Source of the DNA: Tipula vernalis
Taxonomy: Eukaryota > Arthropoda > Insecta > Diptera > Tipulidae
Assembly: GCA_958295665.1 (NCBI GenBank)
Contig: OY282560.1
Location: 146,002,091-146,066,090, forward strand
Reading direction: 5' to 3'
Length of the DNA: 64,000 nucleotides
The notes below the pieces were generated by a model, which saw nothing but the letters and a program-made list of their open reading frames with translations, was not told the DNA's origin and did no database searches. The translations under genes were made by a program, and so were the position numbers. This document shows, piece by piece, positions 34,325 through 46,588 of this stretch; within the stretch, counting starts at the first letter, position 1, and each line of letters opens with the position of its first letter.

Positions 34325-37300
34325 CCCACAACTATCTATCGGACCACAATAACGAATTTTAATTTTTTACTCCAAAAACTCATGGCCTAAAGCCTTGGTG
34401 ATTTTAAGTAAAAATCAATTTCCCATTCAATGGCTGGAAATTATAGATCGATCTTAACGTAGGTAAGCCTAGCATTTGGGAGTAAAACACCTATCATTTG
34501 GGCTCTCAATTGGACTACAATATCGAATTTTAATTTTTTACTCCAAAAATTCATGGCCTAAAGCCTTGGTGATTTTCAGTAAAAATCAATTTCCCATTAA
34601 ATGGCTGGAAATTATAGATCGATCTTAACGTTGGTAAGCCTAACAATTGGGAGTAAAACACCTATCATTTGGGCTATCTATCGAACCACAATAACGAATT
34701 TTAATTTTTTGCTCCAAAAATTCATGGCCTAAAGCCTTGGTGATTTTCAGTAAAAGTCAATTTCCCATTAAATGGCTGGAAATTATAGATCGATCTTAAC
34801 GTAGGTAAGCCTAACAATTGGGAGTAAAACACCTATCATTTGGGCTCTCAATTGGACCACAATATCGAATTTTAATTTTTTACTCCATAAATTCATGGCC
34901 TAAAGCCTTGGTGATTTTCAGTATAAATCAATTTCCCATTAAATGGCTGGAAATTATAGATCGATCTTAACGTTGGTAAGCCTAACAATTGCGAGTAAAA
35001 CACCTATCATTTGTGCTATCTATCGGACCACAATATCGAATTTTAATTTTTTGCTCCAAAAATTCATGGCCTAAAGCCTTGGTGATTTTCAGTAAAAGTC
35101 AATTTCCCATTAAATGGCTGGAAATTATAGATCGATCTGAACGTTAGAATAACGAATGATCACAATAACGAATTTTAGTTTTTTGCTCCAAAAATGCATG
35201 GCCTAAAGCCTTGGTGATTTTCAGTAAAAATCAATTTCCCATTAAATGGCTGGAAATTATAGATCGATCTTAACGTTGGTAAGCCTAACAATTGGGAGTA
35301 AAACACCTATCATTTGGGCTCTCAATTGGACCACAATATCGAATTTTAATTTTTTACTCCAAAAATTCATGGCCTAAAGCCTTGGTGATTTTCAGTAAAA
35401 ATCAATATCCCATTAAATGGCTGGAAATTATAGATCGATCTTAACGTAGGTAAGCCTAACAATTGGGACAATAACAAATTTTAATTTTTTGCTCCAAAAA
35501 TTCATGGCCTAAAGCCTTGGTGATTTTCAGTAAAAATCAATTTCCCATTAAATGGCTGGAAATTATAGATCGATCTTAACGTAGGTAAGCCTAACAATTG
35601 GGAGTAAAACACCTATCATTTGGGCTCTCAATTGGACCACAATATCGAATTTTAATTTTTTGCTCCATAAATTCATGGCCTAAAGCCTTGGTGATTTTCA
35701 GTAAAAATCAATTTCCCATTAAATGGCTGGAAATTATAGATCGATCTTAACGTAGGTAAGCCTGACAAATGGGAGTAAAACACCTATCATTTGGGCTCTC
35801 AATTGGACCACAATATCGAATTTTAATTTTTTGCTCAATAAATTCATGGCCTAAAGCCTTGGTGATTTTCAGTAAAAATCAATTTCCCATTAAATGGCTG
35901 GAAATTATAGATCGATCTTAACGTTGGTAAGCCTAACAATTGCGAGTAAAACACCTACCATTTAGGCTATCTATCGAACCACAATAACGAATTTTAATTT
36001 TTTGCTCCAAAAATTCATGGCCTAAAGCCTTGGTGATTTTCAGTAAAAATCAATTTCCCATTAAATGGCTGGAAATTATAGATCGATCTTAACGTTGGTA
36101 AGCCTAACAATTGGGAGTAAAACACCTATCATTTGGGCTCTCAATTGGACTACAATATCGAATTTTAATTTTTTACTCCAAAAATTCATGGCCTAAAGCC
36201 TTGGTGATTTTCAGTAAAAATCAATTTCCCATTAAATGGCTGGAAATTATAGATCGATCTTAACGTTGGTAAGCCTAACAATTAGGAGTAAAACACCTAT
36301 CATTTGGGCTATCTATCGAACCACAATAACGAATTTTAATTTTTTACTCCAAAAATTCATGGCCTAAAGCCTTGGTGATTTTCAGTAAAAATCAATTTCC
36401 CATTAAATGGCTGGAAATTATAGATCGATCTTAACGTTGGTAAGCCTAACAATTGGGAGTAAAACACCTATCATTTGGGCTATCTATCGAACCACAATAA
36501 CAAATTTTAATTTTTTGCTCCAAAAATTCATGGCCTAAAGCCTTGGTGATTTCAGTAAAAATCAATTTCCCATTAAATGGCTGGAAATTATAGATCGATC
36601 TGAACGTTACAATAACGAATGACCACAATAACGAATTTTAGTGTTTTACTCCAAAAATTCATGGCCTAAAGCCTTGGTGATTTTCAGTAAAAATCAATTT
36701 CCCATTAAATGGCTGGAAATTATAGATCGATCTTAACGTTGGTAAGCCTAACAATTGGGAGTAAAACACCTATCATTTGGGCTCTCAATTGGACCACAAT
36801 ACCGAATTTTAATTTTTTACTCCAAAAATTCATGGCCTAAAGCCTTGGTGATTTTCAGTAAAAATCAATTTCCCATTAAATGGCTGGAAATTATAGATCG
36901 ATCTTAACGTAGGTAAGCCTAACAATTGGGAGTAAAACACCTATCATTTGGGCTCTCAATTGGACTACAATATCGAATTTTAATTTTTTACTCCAAAAAT
37001 TCATGGCCTAAAGCCTTGGTGATTTTCAGTAAAAATCAATTTCCCATTAAATGGCTGGAAATTATAGATCGATGTTGACTTTGGTAAGCCTAACAATTGG
37101 GAGTAAAACACCTATCATTTGGGCTATCTATCGAACCACAATAACGAATTTTAATTTTTTGCTCCAAAAATTCATGGCCTAAAGCCTTGGTGATTTCAGT
37201 AAAAATCAATTTCCCATTAAATGGCTGGAAAATATAGATCGATCTGAACGTTACAATAACGAATGACCACAATAACGAATTTTAGTGTTTTACTCAAAAA

Positions 37301-40300
37301 ATTCATGGCCTAAAGCCTTGGTGATTTTCAGTAAAAATCAATTTCCCATTAAATGGCTGGAAATTATAGATCGATCTGAACGTTACAATAACGAATGACC
37401 ACAATAACGAATTTTAGTTTTTTACTCCAAAAATTCATGGCCTAAAGCCTTGGTGATTTTCAGTAAAAATCAATTTCCCATTAAATGGCTGGAAATTATA
37501 GATCGATCTTAACGTTGGTAAGCCTAACAATTGGGAGTAAAACACCTATCATTTGGGCTCTCAATTGGACCACAATACCGAATTTTAATTTTTTACTCCA
37601 AAAATTCATGGCCTAAAGCCTTGGTGATTTTCAGTAAAAATCAATTTCCCATTAAATGGCTGGAAATTATAGATCGATCTTAACGTAGGTAAGCCTAATA
37701 ATTGGGAGTAAAACACCTATCATTTGGGCTCTCAATTGGACTACAATATCGAATTTTAATTTTTTACTCCAAAAATTCATGGCCTAAAGCCTTGGTGATT
37801 TTCAGTAAAAATCAATTTCCCATTAAATGGCTGGAAATTATAGATCGATGTTGACGTTGGTAAGCCTAACAATTGGGAGTAAAACACCTATCATTTGGGC
37901 TATCTATCGAACCACAATAACGAATTTTAATTTTTTGCTCCAAAAATTCATGGCCTAAAGCCTTGGTGATTTTCAGTAAAAGTCAATTTCCCATTAAATG
38001 GCTGGAAATTATAGATCGATCTTAACGTAGGTAAGCCTAACAATTGGGAGTAAAACACCTATCATTTGGGCTCTCAATTGGACCACAATATCGAATTTTA
38101 ATTTTTTGCTCCATAAATTCATGGCCTAAAGCCTTGGTGATTTTCAGTAAAAATCAATTTCCCATTAAATGGCTGGAAATTATAGATCGATCTTAACGTA
38201 GGTAAGCCTGACCAATGGGAGTAAAACACCTATCATTTGGGCTCTCAATTGGACCACAATATCGAATTTTAATTTTTTGCTCAATAAATTCATGGCCTAA
38301 AGTCTTGGTGATTTTCAGTAAAAATCAATTTCCCATTAAATGGCTGGAAATTGTAGATCGATCTTAACGTTGGTAAGCCTAACAATTGCAAGTACAACAC
38401 CTACCATTTAGGCTCTCAATTGGACCACAATATCGAATTTTAATTTTTTACTCCAAAAATTCATGGCCTAAAGCCTTGGTGATTTTAAGTAAAAATTAAT
38501 TTCCCATTAAATGGCTGGAAATTAAAGATCGATCTTAACGTTGGTAAGCCTAACAATTGCGAGTAAAACACCTACCATTTAGGCTATCTATCGAACCACA
38601 ATAACGAATTTTAATTTTTTGCTCCAAAAATTTATGGCCTAAAGCCTTGGTGATTTTCAGTAAAAATCAATTTCCCATTAAATGGCTGGAAATTATAGAT
38701 CGATCTTAACGTTGGTAAGCCTAACAATTGGGAGTAAAACACCTATCATTTGGGCTCTCAATTGGACTACAATATCGAATTTTAATTTTTTGCTCCATAA
38801 ATTCATGGCCTAAGCCTTGGTGATTTTCAGTATAAATCAATTTCCCATTAAATGGCTGGAAATTATAGATCGATCTTAACGTTGGTAAGCCTAACAATTG
38901 CGAGTAAAACACCTATCATTTGTGCTATCTATCGGACCACAATATCGAATTTTAATTTTTTGCTCCAAAAATTCATGGCCTAAAGCCTTGGTGATTTTCA
39001 GTAAAAGTCAATTTCCCATTAAATGGCTGGAAATTATAGATCGATCTGAACGTTAGAATAACGAATGATCACAATAACGAATTTTAGTTTTTTGCTCCAA
39101 AAATGCATGGCCTAAAGCCTTGGTGATTTTCAGTAAAAATCAATTTCCCATTAAATGGCTGGAAATTATAGATCGATCTTAACGTTGGTAAGCCTAACAA
39201 TTGGGAGTAAAACACCTATCATTTGGGCTCTCAATTGGACCACAATATCGAATTTTAATTTTTTACTCCAAAAATTCATGGCCTAAAGCCTTGGTGATTT
39301 TCAGTAAAAATCAATATCCCATTAAATGGCTGGAAATTATAGATCGATCTTAACGTAGGTAAGCCTAACAATTGGGACAATAACAAATTTTAATTTTTTG
39401 CTCCAAAAATTCATGGCCTAAAGCCTTGGTGATTTTCAGTAAAAATCAATTTCCCATTAAATGGCTGGAAATTATAGATCGATCTTAACGTAGGTAAGCC
39501 TAACAATTGGGAGTAAAACACCTATCATTTGGGCTCTCAATTGGACCACAATATCGAATTTTAATTTTTTGCTCCATAAATTCATGGCCTAAAGCCTTGG
39601 TGATTTTCAGTAAAAATCAATTTCCCATTAAATGGCTGGAAATTATAGATCGATCTTAACGTAGGTAAGCCTGACAAATGGGAGTAAAACACCTATCATT
39701 TGGGCTCTCAATTGGACCACAATATCGAATTTTAATTTTTTGCTCAATAAATTCATGGCCTAAAGCCTTGGTGATTTTCAGTAAAAATCAATTTCCCATT
39801 AAATGGCTGGAAATTATAGATCGATCTTAACGTTGGTAAGCCTAACAATTGCGAGTAAAACACCTACCATTTAGGCTATCTATCGAACCACAATAACGAA
39901 TTTTAATTTTTTGCTCCAAAAATTCATGGCCTAAAGCCTTGGTGATTTTCAGTAAAAATCAATTTCCCATTAAATGGCTGGAAATTATAGATCGATCTTA
40001 ACGTTGGTAAGCCTAACAATTGGGAGTAAAACACCTATCATTTGGGCTCTCAATTGGACTACAATATCGAATTTTAATTTTTTACTCCAAAAATTCATGG
40101 CCTAAAGCCTTGGTGATTTTCAGTAAAAATCAATTTCCCATTAAATGGCTGGAAATTATAGATCGATCTTAACGTTGGTAAGCCTAACAATTGCGAGTAA
40201 AACACCTACCATTTAGGCTATCTATCGAACCACAATAACGAATTTTAATTTTTTGCTCCAAAAATTCATGGCCTAAAGCCTTGGTGATTTTCAGTAAAAA

Positions 40301-43300
40301 TCAATTTCCCATTAAATGGCTGGAAATTATAGATCGATCTTAACGTTGGTAAGCCTAACAATTGGGAGTAAAACACCTATCATTTGGGCTCTCAATTGGA
40401 CTACAATATCGAATTTTAATTTTTTACTCCAAAAATTCATGGCCTAAAGCCTTGGTGATTTTCAGTAAAAATCAATTTCCCATTAAATGGCTGGAAATTA
40501 TAGATCGATCTTAACGTTGGTAAGCCTAACAATTGGGAGTAAAACACCTATCATTTGGGCTCTCAATTGGACTACAATATCGAATTTTAATTTTTTACTC
40601 CAAAAATTCATGGCCTAAAGCCTTGGTGATTTTCAGTAAAAATCAATTTCCCATTAAATGGCTGGAAATTATAGATCGATCTTAACGTTGGTAAGCCTAA
40701 CAATTGCGAGTAAAACACCTACCATTTAGGCTATCTATCGAACCACAATAACGAATTTTAATTTTTTGCTCCAAAAATTCATGGCCTAAAGCCTTGGTGA
40801 TTTTCAGTAAAAATCAATTTCCCATTAAATGGCTGGAAATTATAGATCGATCTTAACGTAGGTAAGCCTAACAATTGGGAGTAAAACACCTATCATTTGG
40901 GCTCTCAATTGGACCACAATATCGAATTTTAATTTTTTGCTCCATAAATTCATGGCCTAAAGCCTTGGTGATTTTCAGTAAAAATCAATTTCCCATTAAA
41001 TGGCTGGAAATTATAGATCGATCTTAACGTAGGTAAGCCTGACAAATGGGAGTAAAACACCTATCATTTGGGCTCTCAATTGGACCACAATATCGAATTT
41101 TAATTTTTTGCTCAATAAATTCATGGCCTAAAGCCTTGGTGATTTTCAGTAAAAATCAATTTCCCATTAAATGGCTGGAAATTATAGATCGATCTTAACG
41201 TTGGTAAGCCTAACAATTGCGAGTAAAACACCTACCATTTAGGCTATCTATCGAACCACAATAACGAATTTTAATTTTTTGCTCCAAAAATTCATGGCCT
41301 AAAGCCTTGGTGATTTTCAGTAAAAATCAATTTCCCATTAAATGGCTGGAAATTATAGATCGATCTTAACGTTGGTAAGCCTAACAATTGGGAGTAAAAC
41401 ACCTATCATTTGGGCTCTCAATTGGACTACAATATCGAATTTTAATTTTTTACTCCAAAAATTCATGGCCTAAAGCCTTGGTGATTTTCAGTAAAAATCA
41501 ATTTCCCATTAAATGGCTGGAAATTATAGATCGATCTTAACGTTGGTAAGCCTAACAATTGGGAGTAAAACACCTATCATTTGGGCTATCTATCGAACCA
41601 CAATAACAAATTTTAATTTTTTGCTCCAAAAATTCATGGCCTAAAGCCTTGGTGATTTCAGTAAAAATCAATTTCCCATTAAATGGCTGGAAATTATAGA
41701 TCGATCTGAACGTTACAATAACGAATGACCACAATAACGAATTTTAGTGTTTTACTCCAAAAATTCATGGCCTAAAGCCTTGGTGATTTTCAGTAAAAAT
41801 CAATTTCCCATTAAATGGCTGGAAATTATAGATCGATCTTAACGTTGGTAAGCCTAACAATTGGGAGTAAAACACCTATCATTTGGGCTCTCAATTGGAC
41901 CACAATACCGAATTTTAATTTTTTACTCCAAAAATTCATGGCCTAAAGCCTTGGTGATTTTCAGTAAAAATCAATTTCCCATTAAATGGCTGGAAATTAT
42001 AGATCGATCTTATCGTAGGTAAGCCTAACAATTGGGAGTAAAACACCTATCATTTGGGCTCTCAATTGGACTACAATATCGAATTTTAATTTTTTACTCC
42101 AAAAATTCATGGCCTAAAGCCTTGGTGATTTTCAGTAAAAATCAATTTCCCATTAAATGGCTGGAAATTATAGATCGATGTTGACTTTGGTAAGCCTAAC
42201 AATTGGGAGTAAAACACCTATCATTTGGGCTATCTATCGAACCACAATAACGAATTTTAATTTTTTGCTCCAAAAATTCATGGCCTAAAGCCTTGGTGAT
42301 TTCAGTAAAAATCAATTTCCCATTAAATGGCTGGAAAATATAGATCGATCTGAACGTTACAATAACGAATGACCACAATAACGAATTTTAGTGTTTTACT
42401 CAAAAAATTCATGGCCTAAAGCCTTGGTGATTTTCAGTAAAAATCAATTTCCCATTAAATGGCTGGAAATTATAGATCGATCTGAACGTTACAATAACGA
42501 ATGACCACAATAACGAATTTTAGTTTTTTACTCCAAAAATTCATGGCCTAAAGCCTTGGTGATTTTCAGTAAAAATCAATTTCCCATTAAATGGCTGGAA
42601 ATTATAGATCGATCTTAACGTTGGTAAGCCTAACAATTGGGAGTAAAACACCTATCATTTGGGCTCTCAATTGGACCACAATACCGAATTTTAATTTTTT
42701 ACTCCAAAAATTCATGGCCTAAAGCCTTGGTGATTTTCAGTAAAAATCAATTTCCCATTAAATGGCTGGAAATTATAGATCGATCTTAACGTAGGTAAGC
42801 CTAATAATTGGGAGTAAAACACCTATCATTTGGGCTCTCAATTGGACTACAATATCGAATTTTAATTTTTTACTCCAAAAATTCATGGCCTAAAGCCTTG
42901 GTGATTTTCAGTAAAAATCAATTTCCCATTAAATGGCTGGAAATTATAGATCGATGTTGACGTTGGTAAGCCTAACAATTGGGAGTAAAACACCTATCAT
43001 TTGGGCTATCTATCGAACCACAATAACGAATTTTAATTTTTTGCTCCAAAAATTCATGGCCTAAAGCCTTGGTGATTTTCAGTAAAAGTCAATTTCCCAT
43101 TAAATGGCTGGAAATTATAGATCGATCTTAACGTAGGTAAGCCTAACAATTGGGAGTAAAACACCTATCATTTGGGCTCTCAATTGGACCACAATATCGA
43201 ATTTTAATTTTTTGCTCCATAAATTCATGGCCTAAAGCCTTGGTGATTTTCAGTAAAAATCAATTTCCCATTAAATGGCTGGAAATTATAGATCGATCTT

Positions 43301-44615
43301 AACGTAGGTAAGCCTGACCAATGGGAGTAAAACACCTATCATTTGGGCTCTCAATTGGACCACAATATCGAATTTTAATTTTTTGCTCAATAAATTCATG
43401 GCCTAAAGTCTTGGTGATTTTCAGTAAAAATCAATTTCCCATTAAATGGCTGGAAATTGTAGATCGATCTTAACGTTGGTAAGCCTAACAATTGCAAGTA
43501 CAACACCTACCATTTAGGCTCTCAATTGGACCACAATATCGAATTTTAATTTTTTACTCCAAAAATTCATGGCCTAAAGCCTTGGTGATTTTAAGTAAAA
43601 ATTAATTTCCCATTAAATGGCTGGAAATTAAAGATCGATCTTAACGTTGGTAAGCCTAACAATTGCGAGTAAAACACCTACCATTTAGGCTATCTATCGA
43701 ACCACAATAACGAATTTTAATTTTTTGCTCCAAAAATTTATGGCCTAAAGCCTTGGTGATTTTCAGTAAAAATCAATTTCCCATTAAATGGCTGGAAATT
43801 ATAGATCGATCTTAACGTTGGTAAGCCTAACAATTGGGAGTAAAACACCTATCATTTGGGCTCTCAATTGGACTACAATATCGAATTTTAATTTTTTACT
43901 CCAAAAATTCATGGCCTAAAGCCTTGGTGATTTTCAGTAAAAATCAATTTCCCATTAAATGGCTGGAAATTATAGATCGATCTTAACGTAGGTAAGCCTA
44001 ACAATTAGGAGTAAAACACCTATCATTTGGGCTATCTATCGAACCACAATAACGAATTTTAATTTTTACTCCAAAAATTCATGGCCTAAAGCCTTGGTGA
44101 TTTTCAGTAAAAATCAATTTCCCATTAAATGGCTGGAAATTATAGATCGATCTTAACGTTGGTAAGCCTAACAATTGGGAGTAAAACACCTATCATTTGG
44201 GCTATCTATCGAACCACAATAACGAATTTTAATTTTTTGCTCCAAAAATTCATGGCCTAATAAAGCCTTGGTGATTTTCAGTAAAAGTCAATTTCCCATT
44301 AAATGGCTGGAAATTATAGATCGATCTTAACGTAGGTAAGCCTAACAATTGGGAGTAAAACACCTATCATTTGGGCTCTCAATTGGACCACAATATCGAA
44401 TTTTAATTTTTTACTCCAAAAATTCATGGCCTAAAGCCTTGGTGATTTTAAGTAAAAATTAATTTCCCATAAATGGCTGGAAATTATAGATCGATCTTAA
44501 CGTTGGTAAGCCTAACAATTGCGAGTAAAACACGAAATCGAATTTTAATTTTTTGCTCCAAAATTTCATGGCCTAAAGCCTTGGTGATTTTAAGTAAAAA
44601 TTAATTTCCCAACGC
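34325..44615. repeat. 171-bp satellite array, about 60 units
   Basis: The word CATGGCCTAAAGCC recurs at 34381, 34552, 34723 and 34894 (171-bp steps) and continues to about 44566. A minority of units are shortened to about 132 bp, marked by GAACGTTAGAATAACGAATG or GAACGTTACAATAACGAATG (for example 35139, 36602, 37246, 39048, 41708, 42352). Large blocks are repeated within the array: markers in 34.9-36.0 kb recur 3909 bp later, and markers in 36.6-38.5 kb recur 5106 bp later. Minus-strand frames of about 60 codons repeat with the units and are not genes. The array ends abruptly in a piggyBac-like remnant. Confidence 0.97.
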
Positions 44616-45490
44616 AAATCATAGCGACGTGGTTTAAATTGATTTATTCTATTTAAAGCAGATAAGCAAAGACCACGCCGCTTTGCTTTATTAACTATAT
44701 TTTCTCGAATATAGTGGCGAATGTCTTGATTTTCTACGATCTCCTTATTATCAAAAAATTCTTCAATAAATTCAATGTCTAAGGTTAGATCGAAGCGTCG
44801 GTTTCCCTTCAAAGCCAGATTATCAGAATTCAATGAATGAAATATGAAACAATTAACACCCGCTTGATCTAACATACCAGAGAATGTAGCCATTGGCCAT
44901 CGTTGGTGTGAAGTGAAGATAGAAGTAATACAATTTTTCTCTTTTTCCGAATTGAAAGAAGCTAAAACTTTTCCAAAAGCGTATAAGCTGCTTGCGTAAA
45001 TTCTGCTGAGATTTCACGCTTATTTTTCCTCAATAGTCAAATGATGATCTTTCTTTATCACATACCTGAGCACCCGTAAACCAGTTATCACACTACTAAA
45101 AAATTCACTTAATTTCCTAACATAAAAATGAGGTACAGTTTCGGCCTGTTCTTTTCCAATAGCGTCTAAATAAGGTATCACATTAATCATGTAATGAGTT
45201 GCAGCATTGCTAACGTTCAGGCTGCAAATTTCACTTTCGTATTGCAATGACTCGTTTTCTCCACATGTTATACAATATACTATTAAATCATTGTTGGATT
45301 TACCAAAGTGACTTTTGAGCACCCACATAATATAGTCTTTAATTCATTAAAACCTTGAATACATACGAGATCAGTTTTGCAAAAATCAGATTCTAGTTTA
45401 ATATTAGACTCTGTGCAATCATTGATCTCCCGTTCGATTTGTTCATTCTTATGCAAAAGTAATATTTCTAACCACACGCACCCCATCACC
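44616..45490 (-). pseudogene. piggyBac-like transposase remnant
   Basis: On the minus strand 45328-45020 encodes THYMINVIPYLDAIGKEQAE, then VPHFYVRKLSEFF. This matches the core of piggyBac transposases, where a Y..N..PY.GK segment precedes VV..L..P and the catalytic Asp. After a frameshift, about 44915-44880 gives HQRWPMATFSGMLDQAGVN, the (N)RWP...F..MLD.A..N motif in the C-terminal half of the family. The stretch between them, with the expected TTDNFFTS motif, is degraded. The C-terminal Cys-rich tail is replaced by 171-bp satellite at about 44615. Frames upstream (45489-45283) are shifted. It is inactive. Confidence 0.75.
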
Positions 45491-45499
45491 TCTCCGGTT

Positions 45500-46588
45500 C
45501 ATTTTTATACTCCATTTCAAGCCGCTTTATAGCCGTTGTATATATTTTGCAATTATTCGCAACGTTCAATTAGACAAAAATTTTATAAGTGTTGCACAAA
45601 CACACAATATTTAACAAAACTGAATTTTTTTCACCGAACACGTTTCTGACTTAGAATATACACTGGGTGATTATTCCCCGTACCTTTTTTTTTGCGACGC
45701 TCATTACTCGGCTTCTATAAGAGCACCGTAGCTGACCTAAGGAAGCGATATTAATGAATACCTCAAACTTCCCTAATCAACCGGCCCGATGGTCCGAGGA
45801 CCACGCGTTCCAAAAATGGCACGCATTTAAAAAAAAAGACCTGGGTGATTTTGGCCCAGTATGTATCTTAAGGGTTAATATTGCAGGTTCCAGTTCAAAA
45901 AAGCGCAAAATCCTTCAGGCTTGGTTCATCTGATATTCTTATCTGTGATCTCGGGCGTTCTTGTTTTTTACTGGATCAGTATGAATGTATGACGCCAACC
46001 GTCTGAGCTATCGCTATTCATAATGTGAACACAATATTTTATTATTTTTATGTAACCAGAGTTTCCTTTAAATTGGTAATAAATAAAAAATAAAGCTGAA
46101 ATCAAAATATGTTTGGATACAAATATTCTACAAGCTTCCTATTTTAAAAGCAATGGGGAAATATTGATAGTTATGAAAATTCGTCAGATGCCTTTGATTC
46201 TTTAAAAAAATGATGTAATCGTCAACATTTTGTGTTTTAAAATAAAAACAGAATTTAAAAAATATTTAACCAATTCGTCACAGATTAACTAAAGAAAAAT
46301 TTTGAAATTTGCAGAACGGTTTTAATTCATTAACATTTATAAGCAACCCAATTCTGGTGGCTTGACAAATAATAATACAAAAGGCTTGACGTATTATTTC
46401 GACTTTTCTCATTCTCATTTATCATAGAATGGAGGGGGGGGGGGGTGCCGGAAAGGTCAATCGTTTATAATAAAATGATTTTTAAATAAACAAACCTTAT
46501 AAAAATAAATAGACTCTTACGAGTACTTAAACAAAATTCATTTATTCATAATTTACTTTTCTGACACGTTTAACATTTTTATTTTCAG
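45500..46588. other. End of the giant intron; no gene, one poly-G run
   Basis: The stretch holds AT-rich DNA and a run of 12-13 G at about 46433-46445, unusual in this base composition. A block near 45695-45860 is less AT-rich (for example CGGCCCGATGGTCCGAGGAC) and may be a decayed repeat, but I cannot assign it. It ends in the pyrimidine-rich acceptor of the last peroxidasin exon. Confidence 0.45.

Larger units (their letters stand above)
12082..46588 (+). other. Pxn: Giant peroxidasin intron (about 34.5 kb)
   Basis: The donor at 12082 (GTATGT) and the acceptor ending at 46588 (TTTTATTTTCAG) are in matching phase (2). The last residues before and after join as ITVR-NDHELAPG, as expected between the last Ig domain and the peroxidase domain. 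No other plus-strand exon is needed. The intron carries a nested antisense gene (31873-33339), a 10.3-kb satellite, a 1.75-kb minisatellite and many decayed mobile elements. Confidence 0.85.

Noticed and set aside
36446..42378. Repeated 60-codon minus-strand frames in the 171-bp array
   Set aside because: They recur once per unit with identical ends and have no start context, domain or splicing. They reflect stop-free stretches of the satellite.
34325..44615. Regularly spaced repeats considered as a CRISPR-like array
   Set aside because: The units are contiguous 171-bp satellite copies with no unique spacers, in a eukaryotic genome.
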